From: JASSUD01 sp031963005
GTDB lineage: Bacteria; Pseudomonadota; Gammaproteobacteria; Burkholderiales; Burkholderiaceae
Assembly: GCA_031963005.1 (NCBI GenBank)
Contig: JASSUL010000011.1
Location: 1-64,000, forward strand
Reading direction: 5' to 3'
DNA: 64,000 nt
Below are positions 19,019 through 27,556 of this stretch, one piece after another. Each line of letters starts with the position of its first letter. Positions within the stretch are counted from its first letter, which is position 1. The translations under genes and the position numbers were made by a program. The notes beneath the pieces are model-generated. The model did no database searches and was not told the origin of the DNA. It was given only the letters and a program-made list of their open reading frames with translations.

Positions 19019-19960
19019 ATGACCGATATCCAGACTAATCCTCGCACCCATGCTGATGAAGCATGGAAGCACGTCCTAAATGTGTATTTTCAATCATTTA
19101 TGTGCTTTTTTTTCCCCGATCTGGCTAAAAAAATTGATTGGGCGGCAGGCTACGAAATGTTGGACCAAGAACTGCTAAAAATTGCCTCGGATTCGGTGAT
19201 CAGCGCACGGCGGGTAGACAAGCTTATCAAGGTTAAGTCTTTAGATGGACAGCATTGCCTCGTTCTTTTGCACGTCGAGGTGCAAAATACCAAAGACAAG
19301 CACTTTGAACCGCGACTGTTCCAATATTTCTACCGACTGTGTGACCTGTATGATCTACCTGTTCTGACCTTAGCCATTTTGGCAGATGATCGCGTTAACT
19401 GGCGACCAGACCATTACACTAAAGAAGTTTGGGGCCATCCTGTTTGCCATTTCCAATTTTTAATTAGTAAATTATTGGACTATAAAGGCCAGGAAGACCA
19501 GCTAACAGAAATGGACAATCCATTCGGCACCGTTGTGGCTGCACACTTAGCTGGACTGAAAACCCGCTCTAAACCAGAAGAACGTTACACCTCAAAGCTT
19601 GCCCTTACCCGTCAACTTTATGACAAAGGACTTGGGCGGGAGGCTATTATTAATTTATATACGTTTATAGATGGCATCTTGACGTTACCAGAGAGCCTGG
19701 CGAATCGTTATAATGACTCTATTGAAGCAATAGAACAGGAGCGTAATATGGCTTATGTGACCAGCATTGAACAGCGTGGCATACAGCAAGGCTTGCAACA
19801 AGGTTTGCTGCAAAGCGCGTCGTCTCTCGCTAAGTATTTATTAAATACAGAAAATTTTAGCCCAGAAAAAGTGAAAAAAGCAGTGAAAGAAGCGACCGGG
19901 CTAGAAATAGCAGATAAAGATCTGGCTGAATTACGTACTCAAAAACCGAATCAGCACTAA
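19019..19960 (+). CDS. Rpn/PD-(D/E)XK nuclease-family protein
   Basis: About 313 residues from the ATG at 19019 (the frame opens at a TTG three codons earlier). Residues 50-95 carry the PD-(D/E)XK-like core: ARRVDKLIKVKSLDGQHCLV then LLHVEVQNTKDKHF, with the D...EVQ pattern of Rpn (recombination-promoting nuclease) proteins and former transposase_31 families. The C-terminus is helical and Gln-rich (QRGIQQGLQQGLLQ), usual in this family. Such genes are common and expanded in host-associated bacteria. Rpn proteins promote RecA-independent recombination or act in defence. Followed by an intrinsic terminator. Confidence 0.75.
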   Translation: MTDIQTNPRTHADEAWKHVLNVYFQSFMCFFFPDLAKKIDWAAGYEMLDQELLKIASDSVISARRVDKLIKVKSLDGQHCLVLLHVEVQNTKDKHFEPRLFQYFYRLCDLYDLPVLTLAILADDRVNWRPDHYTKEVWGHPVCHFQFLISKLLDYKGQEDQLTEMDNPFGTVVAAHLAGLKTRSKPEERYTSKLALTRQLYDKGLGREAIINLYTFIDGILTLPESLANRYNDSIEAIEQERNMAYVTSIEQRGIQQGLQQGLLQSASSLAKYLLNTENFSPEKVKKAVKEATGLEIADKDLAELRTQKPNQH

Positions 19961-20028
19961 GTTTTATAAGAAATGAGGGAATTTGCTCAAGCAAGGCCCT
20001 CTTTGCATAACTTGGCTATCGAGTTTGT

Positions 20029-20064
20029 ATCCCCTCGCTCTATGAGAATGTGGGGATTTTTTAT
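20029..20064 (+). terminator. intrinsic terminator after Rpn-like gene
   Basis: ATCCCC ... GGGGAT stem followed directly by TTTTTATTT, about 70 bp past the stop at 19960. Confidence 0.6.
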
Positions 20065-20167
20065 TTAAAGGGCCTAAAAGGGGGCTATCAAAATTAAAAA
20101 GTGTAGAAACTCCCATTTTTCTTGCTGAACTTAGCGCTTATGTAGTGAATAAAAAAGTACAAATTGC

Positions 20168-20839
20168 CTACCAACCTGGATACAGAGCATATAAGCGTGC
20201 CCAATCCTCAAAGCCTCCGTGTTTAAGGAGCCTTTCTATTCCTTCTACAGCGTCCCATTCTTTGGGAACACTCGTCATCCAATCATTATCTTCTTTTCCC
20301 GCATACAAAGTCATGATTGTTGCTGCCATTAATTGAGATACTAGACTGGATTCTCTATATTCTTTTTGCCATTCCTTAATACCTCCGGGGATATCTGGCT
20401 GTCCGCGCTTTAACCAATATATACCCCGCGGTTTTATTTGGTAGTGGGGTTCGATGCCTCGGTAATCACGTTTACTTAAGTATTCAAAAAGCCGATCCAG
20501 TTCATAACGGACAATCACGCCCCAAAGGTGCTCTGCAAATTGCTCAGTATTTCGATCAAGCGGTAGGGTGAATTGATCATCACAAATGGCCATGAAAGCG
20601 AAAACCTCTCTCCTGTCCATTGCTGGACGCTTTGCAACTAGATCAATAAAAGTTGTGTCAGGGAAACGCTCACGTGCAAAGGAAGGGGAGGCTATCGTAT
20701 AAGCAGTGAGTACAATCGGCATTCTTGAATGATGAATGTGGCAGTTTCCAGCCTCATCAAAATTGGTGATTTGAACTTTGTTAGCTTCAATGGTTAACCC
20801 AAATTGACCTAGGAGTTCTTGCGTTGCGCTCGATATCAT
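20168..20839 (-). CDS. hypothetical protein, 223 residues
   Basis: Starts MISSATQELLGQFGLTIEAN from ATG 20839. The open frame reaches 21070, but the extra 77 residues are Cys/Leu/Ile-rich read-through of intergenic DNA. The protein is soluble, with a mixed alpha/beta N-terminus (NKVQITNFDEAGNCHIHHS) and an aromatic-rich helical C-terminus. The first 60 residues are faintly like a CesT-type secretion chaperone, but I would not name it. It is convergent with the Rpn-like gene. No signal peptide or membrane segment. Not recognised. Confidence 0.55.
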   Translation of the reverse strand: MISSATQELLGQFGLTIEANKVQITNFDEAGNCHIHHSRMPIVLTAYTIASPSFARERFPDTTFIDLVAKRPAMDRREVFAFMAICDDQFTLPLDRNTEQFAEHLWGVIVRYELDRLFEYLSKRDYRGIEPHYQIKPRGIYWLKRGQPDIPGGIKEWQKEYRESSLVSQLMAATIMTLYAGKEDNDWMTSVPKEWDAVEGIERLLKHGGFEDWARLYALYPGW

Positions 20840-21352
20840 GCTTTTTACTTTCAGCGAGACATTTATTACTACATTAGGTAAAAATGAACATCTATTTAGC
20901 CATATTATTAAGACTTTTGAAAGTATATTGACGCTCAAAAAGATTGCATAAAGGCTATCTGCCAAAAATTTGATCAATCTAAAAAATGGCTTTATCCTGC
21001 ATGGTGTTAAGAAGCATCGCAAGTACTTTTCAACGCAGTTATACACAATTTTTGTGCATAACATGAGCATCTATGTTGGAAGTATTTAGCATCGAACTGC
21101 AAGATAAAACAGCTAAATCCGAAGGCCAAAAGTCAAAAGCCTTGTTGCGGAGGCCAGTAGCAAAGCTTTTATCAGCATAATCGGACAATTAGATATTAGT
21201 TTTTTTATGTCGGTACGACAGAGCAAGAGAAGAGACCTCTGCAGCTAGAGTGGTCAAACTGTTTTATTAGCCTAAAGCACTGCTAATAGAGTGTGCGCAG
21301 ATTTTGTTATTTGGTGGCCATATTAAAAAGCCATGAATTTACAGGAAGCGAA
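20840..21352. other. intergenic region with dispersed repeat
   Basis: About 510 bp. A 35-residue plus-strand frame from about 21073 (MLEVFSIELQDKTAK) could be a fragment but has no support. The 40-bp repeat at 21232-21271 is described separately. The region probably holds the promoters of both flanking, divergent genes. Confidence 0.35.
21232..21271. repeat. 40-bp dispersed repeat, copy 1
   Basis: Matches 26516-26555 with five mismatches and shares GGTCAAACTGTTTTATTAGC exactly. Both copies are followed by a short GCTAATA motif. Both lie upstream of accessory genes, so a promoter or relic element is possible. Confidence 0.5.
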
Positions 21353-21745
21353 ATGAATACCGAACTTTCACCTGAAGACTGCGCAGCGTTTTCCAAACTA
21401 CAGCAAAAGGGAAATGAATATATGGCGAAGCTCCCTGTCATCAGAATCAAAGGGTTAGAAGCTCTTAAACGACTACTGAAGATTGCTCAAAGGGATACTG
21501 GTCAATCTGGAGTGATTGCACGCTTTCTCTTGGGGCTGTACAACGACACTCGCTTTCCATTTGACTTGACAGATTTTCGCCGCCTTGATGAAGAAATTTT
21601 TAAGGATTGTCTAGCGGTGCTGGAAATGGATGCTTGCGCAGAGAAAGAGGTACATGAGTATTTCGAGAATGGGGGCCAGATTTGGGAAAAATTAGCAGAC
21701 GACTGGAATGTCACGGACTGCTTAAAATTAAAATCTTCTCGCTAA
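21353..21745 (+). CDS. DUF7673-like protein
   Basis: A 130-residue protein from the ATG at 21353, preceded by AGGAAG; the frame opens earlier at 21293 but that start lacks support. Residues 42-100 read RDTGQSGVIARFLLGLYNDT, RFPFDLTDFRRLDEEIFKDC, LAVLEMDA and KEVHEYF, a pattern common in a small conserved protein of Burkholderia and Xanthomonas plasmids and accessory regions (DUF7673, from memory). Function unknown. Soluble, acidic. Its occurrence fits an integrated plasmid or conjugative remnant. Confidence 0.7.
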   Translation: MNTELSPEDCAAFSKLQQKGNEYMAKLPVIRIKGLEALKRLLKIAQRDTGQSGVIARFLLGLYNDTRFPFDLTDFRRLDEEIFKDCLAVLEMDACAEKEVHEYFENGGQIWEKLADDWNVTDCLKLKSSR

Positions 21746-21803
21746 AAAGACGATAAATTGAGGTATTTTAATTTTTTACTAAAAATTTTTATTTATTGCA
21801 AAT

Positions 21804-22187
21804 ATGAATATTTTTCATCGTGAAAGAAATTGTTTTACAGAAGAAGGTAAAATAATTATATACAGGGTTTTATATTTTTCATTTATAGCCACTACGGTTT
21901 TACTACCTATTCAGTTACACAAATTAGCTTTAGGATTATTTTATCCATATATAGGAAGTAAAGAGGCACTTGCTACACAAATGCTTAATTTTTATATATG
22001 TTCAATAATATTTTGGCTGATTGGGCGCGTATCAGTAAAGTGCTTGAATAATTTTATTAATGACATCAATTCTAGTAAAAAATATATTCAGGGCTTCCTT
22101 AAGTTTTGGGATATATACATGGTTTTTGTTCCATTTATATTTATTTCGCTTGATTCTATTGTATATAGGCACGTCCTGATGAATTAG
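21804..22187 (+). CDS. membrane protein, front part (ends in double stop)
   Basis: A 127-residue frame with about four hydrophobic segments (for example VLYFSFIATTVLLPIQ, FYICSIIFWLIGRVSV, FVPFIFISLDSIVY). AT-rich, no signal sequence and no family recognised. It ends in TAG TAG and the same frame continues at once with an ATG and a further hydrophobic segment (22191-22649). The two pieces were probably one gene, now split, unless the second is translated by re-initiation. ATG 21804 lacks a clear ribosome site. Confidence 0.5.
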   Translation: MNIFHRERNCFTEEGKIIIYRVLYFSFIATTVLLPIQLHKLALGLFYPYIGSKEALATQMLNFYICSIIFWLIGRVSVKCLNNFINDINSSKKYIQGFLKFWDIYMVFVPFIFISLDSIVYRHVLMN

Positions 22188-22190
22188 TAG

Positions 22191-22649
22191 ATGCTAATCC
22201 AATTTAGCCTAGTAAATCTTATAATTATTGCTATTCGCATCTATCTTCATAATATAGAGAAAATGATTACTCAGTACATACTAAAAACATCGATTAACAA
22301 CCCAAGAGCCAATGCAGTGGGATGGGAAAAAGCTGTTGTAGTAGGATGGGATAGAGCCCTTCAGTATTTTATGGAATGTGATCTTATTGATCCTGCAGGC
22401 CATTCGCTACTAGACAACCCGTTATATAGTAGCCTCAAAGACGACATCAATTTAGATAGCTGTAAATTTATTCGCCTTGCAGAAGAATTAGACATATTTA
22501 GGACTGGAATATCTAAAGACGCAATTAATGTATTCTTACATGACGACAATCTTTCATCCTTTGCTGATAAAGTCCGATCATTTGGGGTTGAGATACCGAA
22601 AGAAATGCTCGATCAATTGCAGGCAGACAGAACACGAGACTTAGAATAA
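22191..22649 (+). CDS. membrane-anchored hypothetical, in frame after double stop
   Basis: A 152-residue frame. One hydrophobic segment at the start (IQFSLVNLIIIAIRIYL) is followed by a soluble helical domain with the repeat-like pairs VGWEKAVVVGWDRAL. It is in the same frame as 21804-22187, separated only by two TAG codons. It looks like the last membrane helix and cytoplasmic tail of one larger membrane protein. As a separate protein it would need translation coupling. Function unknown. Confidence 0.5.
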   Translation: MLIQFSLVNLIIIAIRIYLHNIEKMITQYILKTSINNPRANAVGWEKAVVVGWDRALQYFMECDLIDPAGHSLLDNPLYSSLKDDINLDSCKFIRLAEELDIFRTGISKDAINVFLHDDNLSSFADKVRSFGVEIPKEMLDQLQADRTRDLE

Positions 22650-22848
22650 TTTTTTGGCCCTCTAAAGCAGCCTGCCTACCCATTAAGCTGCTCCGATAGA
22701 AGCCACTCAGGATATAAGTACATTGAGGGATTTAGATTTTTCAGGATATGATCATTTTATAAATTCGATGAAAGATCGCTCAAAATAGGCCAATTACTTC
22801 TAAATTCTTCTAATTATCGCCATCTCCAAAAAACTGCGATAATTTGTC

Positions 22849-23403
22849 TTAAAGCAAGCTAAGCTTAAGTTCTTCGTGTAGTTCTTCAATGCGGGGCAGA
22901 TCAATATTAAATACTGTCGATACAATATCTGCAGGTGAGCCTTGATGTAGCGCTTTTAGGGCGTGAGATTCGTTATGTAATTTCTCTATTTCCTGAAGAT
23001 TAAGATGAGTTGCCTCTGATACGATATTTAATTCTATATCGGCGCCTAATAACATTATGGCTATATCTTGAGGGGTTATTTCTATATAGGCTTTTAGATT
23101 CGGGGGAGGTGGTAAATTTTGTCGTTCCGTTAAGGTCTCTAACGCTGACTCCATAAATGTATCAGCCTTGTGATCAAATTTGAGATTTTTGTAGAGTCGT
23201 TTTTCAAACTCTTTAAGACGTGAGTTTAGGCCTGGTATTTGCTGTAGCATAATTAATGCGTCTTCAAATACGAGCGCCTCCTTAAGAATTTTTTTTAAGT
23301 CTTTCTCGAATTGATCTATTATCTGAAGGGCCTTATCGGATGGCGTAGAGTGCTCAAGCAAAAGTGCCATAACAGCAGGGATGCGATCATCTTGTTTTAC
23401 CAT
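22849..23403 (-). CDS. helical hypothetical protein with C-terminal repeats
   Basis: From ATG 23403 (MVKQDDRIPAVMALLLEHST, with AGGTTGGA upstream; the frame opens at a TTG at 23418), 184 residues. Entirely helical. The C-terminus holds two or three related segments of about 35 residues containing (T/S)P.DI and LNLQEIEKLH / IDLPRIEELH. Similar short repeats close some Rpn-type and transposase_31 proteins, so it could be a detached tail of that family. Soluble, acidic. Not recognised. Confidence 0.5.
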   Translation of the reverse strand: MVKQDDRIPAVMALLLEHSTPSDKALQIIDQFEKDLKKILKEALVFEDALIMLQQIPGLNSRLKEFEKRLYKNLKFDHKADTFMESALETLTERQNLPPPPNLKAYIEITPQDIAIMLLGADIELNIVSEATHLNLQEIEKLHNESHALKALHQGSPADIVSTVFNIDLPRIEELHEELKLSLL

Positions 23404-23489
23404 ATTTATTATTTCCAACCTAGTTTTAAACTTCTAGAATTGTAAGTTGAATCATTAAGTAAATACACTGTTATAAGTGCGATAATTCG

Positions 23490-24051
23490 CATTACCAATT
23501 CACGACAATCCACCCTTACTATGATGGCAATGGTCGTACAGCAAGATTACTCACTACACTTATTTTATATTTAGGGGGGTACGATTTAAAGGGCTTATAT
23601 TCCCTAGAGGAATATTATGCAAAAAATTTATTGGCTTATTATCGGGCAATAAGCGTAGGCCCTTCACATAACTATTACTTTGGTCGTGCCGAAAGCGATA
23701 TCACTGGTTGGATTGAATACTTTATTAATGGGATGGCTTTTGCTTTTGAAAAAGTCGTAAACCAAATGGTGGACTCCAAAAATAAAGGAGATAAAGATCA
23801 TACGATCTTTGATGCGAACTTTAGACCCAAAGCAACGTAAAACATTAGAATTGTTTCAAAGCTATAAAGTCGTTACAAGCGCTCAAATTGGTGAATTATT
23901 TGGATTTAAATCCAGAACTAATACAGCTCTTTGTAAAAAATGGGTTGAAGTTGGTTTTTTTGAAATAGTCGATCACTCTAATAAAGCAAGAAAATACAAG
24001 TTGGCAAAACCGTATGACGCTTTAATAACGGATGCTGGCCCACTTGTTTAG
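23490..24051 (+). pseudogene. Fic-family protein, truncated and frameshifted
   Basis: The first piece reads HYQFTTIHPYYDGNGRTARL, containing the Fic catalytic motif H-x-x-x-(D/E)GNGR-x-x-R, then GGYDLKGLYSLEEYYA and AISVGPSHNYYFGRAESDIT as in AMPylating Fic proteins. It ends at 23840. A second frame (from about 23812) continues the family tail as RTLDPKQRKTLELFQ and a winged-helix-like domain to 24051, so one frameshift near 23800-23815 separates them. The N-terminal half, including any inhibitory helix, is absent. Fic enzymes transfer AMP to Tyr/Thr of targets; this copy is dead. Confidence 0.8.
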
Positions 24052-24300
24052 CACCAAAGCATTCAAAATAGCCAACTTAATGTGAAAGTGCTACGCGGCC
24101 CCTACACCCCATTCATTGGCTGTCAGCAAAAGACGGGTATGTACAGTTTTTTGTACAATTTTTCCTTAATAAATGCATTTTGTTACAGCCTTGTTGAGCA
24201 AATCAAAGAAGCGCATCTACGCAAATTTTTATCTTCTACCACTGCTTCAGACTCTGCGCCAACCCCGCCAACGCCCGTGGCGGTAAGCCGTACACTTGCT
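24052..24300. other. intergenic, possible gene scrap
   Basis: A 75-residue frame at 24082-24309 has a plausible tail (LVEQIKEAHLRKFLSSTTAS) but no ribosome site and no recognised family, and it overlaps the next gene's stop. It may be the 3' scrap of an unrelated gene. A short TGTACAG/TTTTTTGTACA inverted pair lies near 24140. Confidence 0.3.
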
Positions 24301-25155
24301 CTAGGCTAAACTAGGTAGAGGCGTTTCCATCTCTAGCTTTATCCGCTCAATTACCTTCCCACCTTTTACTTCTTTATTTATGCCAGCCCCAAAAAAGCAC
24401 GCGCCTACCGCGAAAAAACACATGCCAAACAAACAAAATGGTGCTCTGAGATTATCGCCGGCTACCTGACCTATAATGATTGGAAGAACTCCCGTACCTG
24501 TAATTAGCATCCATAATGCATAGTTCCCATTTCTTTTCTCTCTAAGTTTGTGAAGAATAGCTATAAGGGAACGTATCTTTGGTTTACTTTCCAGAATAGA
24601 TCTACATTCATCATCATTTAAAAATATATTGAACACCTCCTGTAGAAGTTGGATATCTGTAGAAGTAATAGATGAATTTTGAGGTATTTCTACAGATACA
24701 GAATCACTTTCTCCTAAAGCATCGCTGCTTCTCTGAGGTTGTTTATTAGAACTAAGTCTCGTAGTTTTATAGTTAGACTGCGGTCTCGCTTCATCTATCA
24801 AATTCGTCGATGCAGAGACTATTGATTTTGAAGACTCCCCTACTTGTTTAGAGACTCCGTTTTCAGCCTTAATCCGCCTTGCCATATCTCCTATATCAGA
24901 AGGGGCTTCCATTGACGAGAAACCTTCTAAGAAAGCCTCAAGTAACCCGTTTTGCGCTAGAAGTTGCACTATACGTTCCCTATTATTATTTGATTTATTC
25001 GATGGAACGTCTGATGAGAGGAATAATGGGGGGCATTGATGTAATAGACTGACATCCTCTTCCAAAGAGGTCTGCTCATTATTGTCTGATAAAACGTGAT
25101 ATGGAACCGGGGAAGAAGAACGTGATGATGAGGTAGAGTTTCCAGTTAGTATCAT
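24301..25155 (-). CDS. Ser-rich protein with two C-terminal membrane segments (paralogue of 7725-8624)
   Basis: A 284-residue protein from ATG 25155 (TTGAGGCAACTAATG gives the ribosome site; a TTG at 25167 is not needed). The N-terminus is Ser-rich (NSTSSSRSSSPVPYHVLSDN), the middle is polar with SNYKTTRLSSNKQPQ, and the C-terminus has two hydrophobic segments (GTGVLPIIIGQVAG and FGMCFFAVGACFFGAG). Order and motifs match the product of 7725-8624, though overall identity is modest. It directly follows a leftover copy of the HEAT-gene 5' repeat. Effector-like, function unknown. Confidence 0.65.
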   Translation of the reverse strand: MILTGNSTSSSRSSSPVPYHVLSDNNEQTSLEEDVSLLHQCPPLFLSSDVPSNKSNNNRERIVQLLAQNGLLEAFLEGFSSMEAPSDIGDMARRIKAENGVSKQVGESSKSIVSASTNLIDEARPQSNYKTTRLSSNKQPQRSSDALGESDSVSVEIPQNSSITSTDIQLLQEVFNIFLNDDECRSILESKPKIRSLIAILHKLREKRNGNYALWMLITGTGVLPIIIGQVAGDNLRAPFCLFGMCFFAVGACFFGAGINKEVKGGKVIERIKLEMETPLPSLA

Positions 25156-25200
25156 TAGTTGCCTCAAATAAAATGTAAGAATCTAGCTCGATAGTGCGAT
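25156..25200 (-). promoter_or_regulatory. shared 5' leader, copy B
   Basis: Minus strand AGATTCTTACA then TTGAGGCAACTAATG before the start codon at 25155; matches copies at 8625-8680 and 26266-26320. Here the leader lies beside a second 5' element, the dispersed repeat. Confidence 0.5.
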
Positions 25201-25213
25201 GAAGAGGACAAAG

Positions 25214-25600
25214 AAGGTGGGCGGAATTATATTCACTGCTTTCCCCTAGTAAAATAAGCCTAAATATTTAAGTGCCAGATAAGAAGTACGGCCAACTTAA
25301 CAGCAAAAAACTTTCCTATAAGCAGGAATGCAGCCCCTCAGTACCCAACCGCTGGAAAGCTCCATTTTAATAGGACATTCCCGCTACCGCTTATGCAACC
25401 AAAGTCCGTATTAATACAGCGAAAATAAGAAATATCGTATGCGTAATTAAATGGATATTTGAAGCGACTCCCTTTTTTGAATGGTGACCAGTTTCTATTT
25501 TTGAAGAGTGCCTTTCCTCGTCCCCCATACATTGGTTTAGGATGTAAAAAATACTAGAGTCTTTACTTTATGCAATTTGGTAAATAGCCTAAAAATCAAA
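25214..25600. repeat. dispersed repeat, copy 2 (orphan HEAT-gene 5' region)
   Basis: Matches 2071-2455. The first codons of the HEAT gene are recognisable on the minus strand as VNIIPPT with GTG in place of ATG, after which the sequence changes to the leader of the 24301-25155 gene. So a HEAT gene once began here and was replaced or deleted. Confidence 0.75.
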
Positions 25601-25616
25601 ATTTCCAACTGAGGAT

Positions 25617-25690
25617 AAGAGCTTGATAATCAGCTAAGATTAGAAAGACTCGCTGCTTATAGTTTTACAGGAATGCCTAAGGTGCATGGC
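25617..25690 (+). pseudogene. deleted copy of the 5247-6996 gene
   Basis: GAGCTTGATAATCAGCTAAG matches 5477-5497 and is joined directly to ATTAGAAAGACTCGCTGC and AATGCCTAAGGTG, which match 6195-6241. About 700 bp between these points is missing relative to the first copy. Only about 75 bp remain. Confidence 0.7.
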
Positions 25691-25749
25691 AAACCAATAA
25701 ATATTCAAGGACATGGACTTTGAACACCTCTAAATTCTATATCGGCATC

Positions 25750-26265
25750 TCACGGTGCAGCCTCCAAAGCGAAGCAAATAGCTTCTTTGAGCTTTACTGA
25801 TTTTATGAATCCTAGCTGTTTCTCCAAGACCCGGAGAGCATTATTCCGCTCCCTCACGTTAGACTTTTCATTTTTCACCGCCCCAAACAAGATTGATATC
25901 TCTGGAGTGAACAAGGCCTTATGTAGACCTAAAGCTATCGCAGCATAAGTCCTGACTGCTACATCGTCATCTCGCAGTGCCTCTTTTAACGTTAAGCAGA
26001 TAGCTTCTATGCGTTCTGGAGATTTTGTGAGTTCTAACTGCTTCCATAATGCCTGGACAGCATTAACCCTAATGATCACGCTCTTGTTTTTATCCTCAAG
26101 CTACTGTTGCTGAGTTAGATTAGATTTACCTTTAGCTCTAATATCCTCCACAGCCGTTTGTAACGATTTCTCATAAGAGAGAATATGAGGATTATTTTCA
26201 GCTGGTGCGCTTAAGACAGGGATGTTTACAGGAAGCGATAAAATAGGGGAGATCCGTCCAGACAT
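25750..26265 (-). pseudogene. HEAT-repeat protein gene with in-frame amber stop
   Basis: From ATG 26265: MSGRISPILSLPVNIPVLSA, a Pro/Ser-rich start, a helix, then QQQ-TAG (26101-26103) and an in-frame continuation LEDKNKSVIIRVNAVQALWK with two or three HEAT repeats (AVRTYAAIALGLHKALFTPE, VRERNNALRVLEKQLGFIKS) to a TGA at 25750. If read through, the product would be 171 residues, far shorter than the HEAT protein at 1-2089, so the C-terminus is also lost. The start is preceded by the shared leader. Either a pseudogene or an amber-readthrough gene; the former is more likely. Confidence 0.7.
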
Positions 26266-26320
26266 TAGATTTCCTCAAGTAATTTATAAAAATCTTGCTA
26301 TTGGTTAATCGAGCATCAAA
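26266..26320 (-). promoter_or_regulatory. shared 5' leader, copy C
   Basis: Minus strand: GATTAACC, AGATTTTTATA and CTTGAGGAAATCTAATG up to ATG 26265. Similar order and spacing in copies A and B. TTGAGG is the likely ribosome site. Confidence 0.5.
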
Positions 26321-26746
26321 AGATGAAATTACGAGTGAGTCTTTCGATCTTATCCTTCGCATCTTAAAACATGATCTACCATTCTCTTCTAGAGGCTTTA
26401 CTGTAGGTTTTGAGATTTACAAAATTCTCTGGAAAGAATTTTAAAGATTAGCTGAAATAGATGAATAGCGCGTGACATCTTCCTTGAAGTAAACGATTAT
26501 GTTTTTATAAAAAAAGAGATCTGTGCAGCCAAAGGGGTCAAACTGTTTTATTAGCTTCAAAAGCTAATAATAGTTATTAATTTATCATCATAGTGGTTGG
26601 GATAATCATGGGGCTTATCGTAAACAGTAGAAAAAAGCCAACATCAAGTCGTGCAGGCTTAACGATGAATCGTAAAACTCACATAATTAAAATTGGTCCG
26701 CTTGATCTTCTACGTTGTCCATTTATACTCCTCCCCTCCTCCCCCT
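26321..26746. other. intergenic region with dispersed repeat copy 2
   Basis: Holds the 40-bp repeat copy at 26516-26555 and a 51-codon plus-strand frame from 26608 (MGLIVNSRKKPTSSRAG) that could be a scrap of an antitoxin front but is not recognisable. Otherwise featureless and AT-rich. Confidence 0.35.
26516..26555. repeat. 40-bp dispersed repeat, copy 2
   Basis: Partner of 21232-21271; five mismatches over 40 bp. Confidence 0.5.
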
Positions 26747-26884
26747 ATGGTCATTGATCCGCACACATTTGCAATTCGCAAGAAACCTGGCAAGGAAGTA
26801 TTGCTGGAACGGTTACGTACCTTTCGGGATAAATTATCAGTCGATTTCAAATTCAGTCGAGACGAAGCTAATGAGTGTAGCTAA
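26747..26884 (+). pseudogene. VapB-type antitoxin, C-terminal remnant
   Basis: Forty-five residues: IRKKPGKEVLLERLRTFRDK then LSVDFKFSRDEANECS. The closing (D)FKF.RDEAN is typical of antitoxins that precede PIN-domain toxins. The DNA-binding front is not recognisable upstream. It overlaps the next frame by 14 bp, as antitoxin and toxin genes commonly do. Confidence 0.55.
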
Positions 26885-27122
26885 ATTGCAGTTTTATGCT
26901 GCTAACAGTCGATGTGCATTGATCACGCTCGGCGTGATTGCGCAACGTTATCAACTTTCTTTTTACGATGCCTGTATCGTTGCCGTAGCGGCAGCAGCTA
27001 AATGCCGAGTATTGTGCAGCGAAGACATGAACCACGGCCAAATCTTCGAAGATGGGCTGATGATCAAAAATTCGTTCACACATGATAGAAGTCAATGGAC
27101 TCATAATAAATCCTCTAAATGA
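26871..27122 (+). pseudogene. VapC PIN-domain toxin, internally deleted
   Basis: Begins MSVAK, a normal VapC opening, then jumps to the C-terminal half of a PIN domain: QRYQLSFYDACIVAVAAAAK, CRVLCSEDMNHGQIFEDG. The first catalytic Asp (expected near residue 6 in MSVAFFDTN) and about 60 residues are missing; the later acidic residues (D in FYDA, ED in SEDM) remain. PIN toxins are RNases, and this one should be inactive. Overlaps the antitoxin remnant. Confidence 0.7.
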
Positions 27123-27556
27123 GTGTAGTCAGCACGATTTTACTGCCTAATGGATAAAGAGCCAGGGGCTTTCCCCTTTTTCATAATTGAAGCAATTTTC
27201 ACGAAGTGAGAGCAAGACAGAAATGGCTCATATGGGGCTTCATCGATCATCCCACAATCTGTCACGTTAGCGGCTACCACGATTCTCAGGGCACTAACCC
27301 TGTTAATGTCCAGTGCTGGAACCGCACATTCGTCGGTAGCACGTCTGATACCGATGCCATAATGAGCTACGGACTCGGCTTTCATCCGTAGTGCACCTGC
27401 ATCATGGACGATCTGAAGAATGCAGAGGGATGCTTTGCTTGATAATTGACATTCCGCATTTTCAGTCAAAAATATCCAAACTGATGGGAAAGTAAGCGAA
27501 ATACATTCTGGATGCAAGCGATAATTCGTACATCGCTTTCGGATTAATTCAGAGCC
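27123..27556. other. intergenic, gene scraps not identified
   Basis: Open frames exist on both strands (27140-27661 minus, 27206-27391 plus) without ribosome sites. The plus frame contains YHDSQGTNPV, echoed by GYPDFRGTNPV on the minus strand near 31030; the shared DNA is GGGCACTAACCCTGTT. This may be a relic shared by two places, but its origin is unknown. Confidence 0.3.

Noticed and set aside
24082..24309. 75-residue frame
   Set aside because: No ribosome site or family; noted only as an intergenic scrap.
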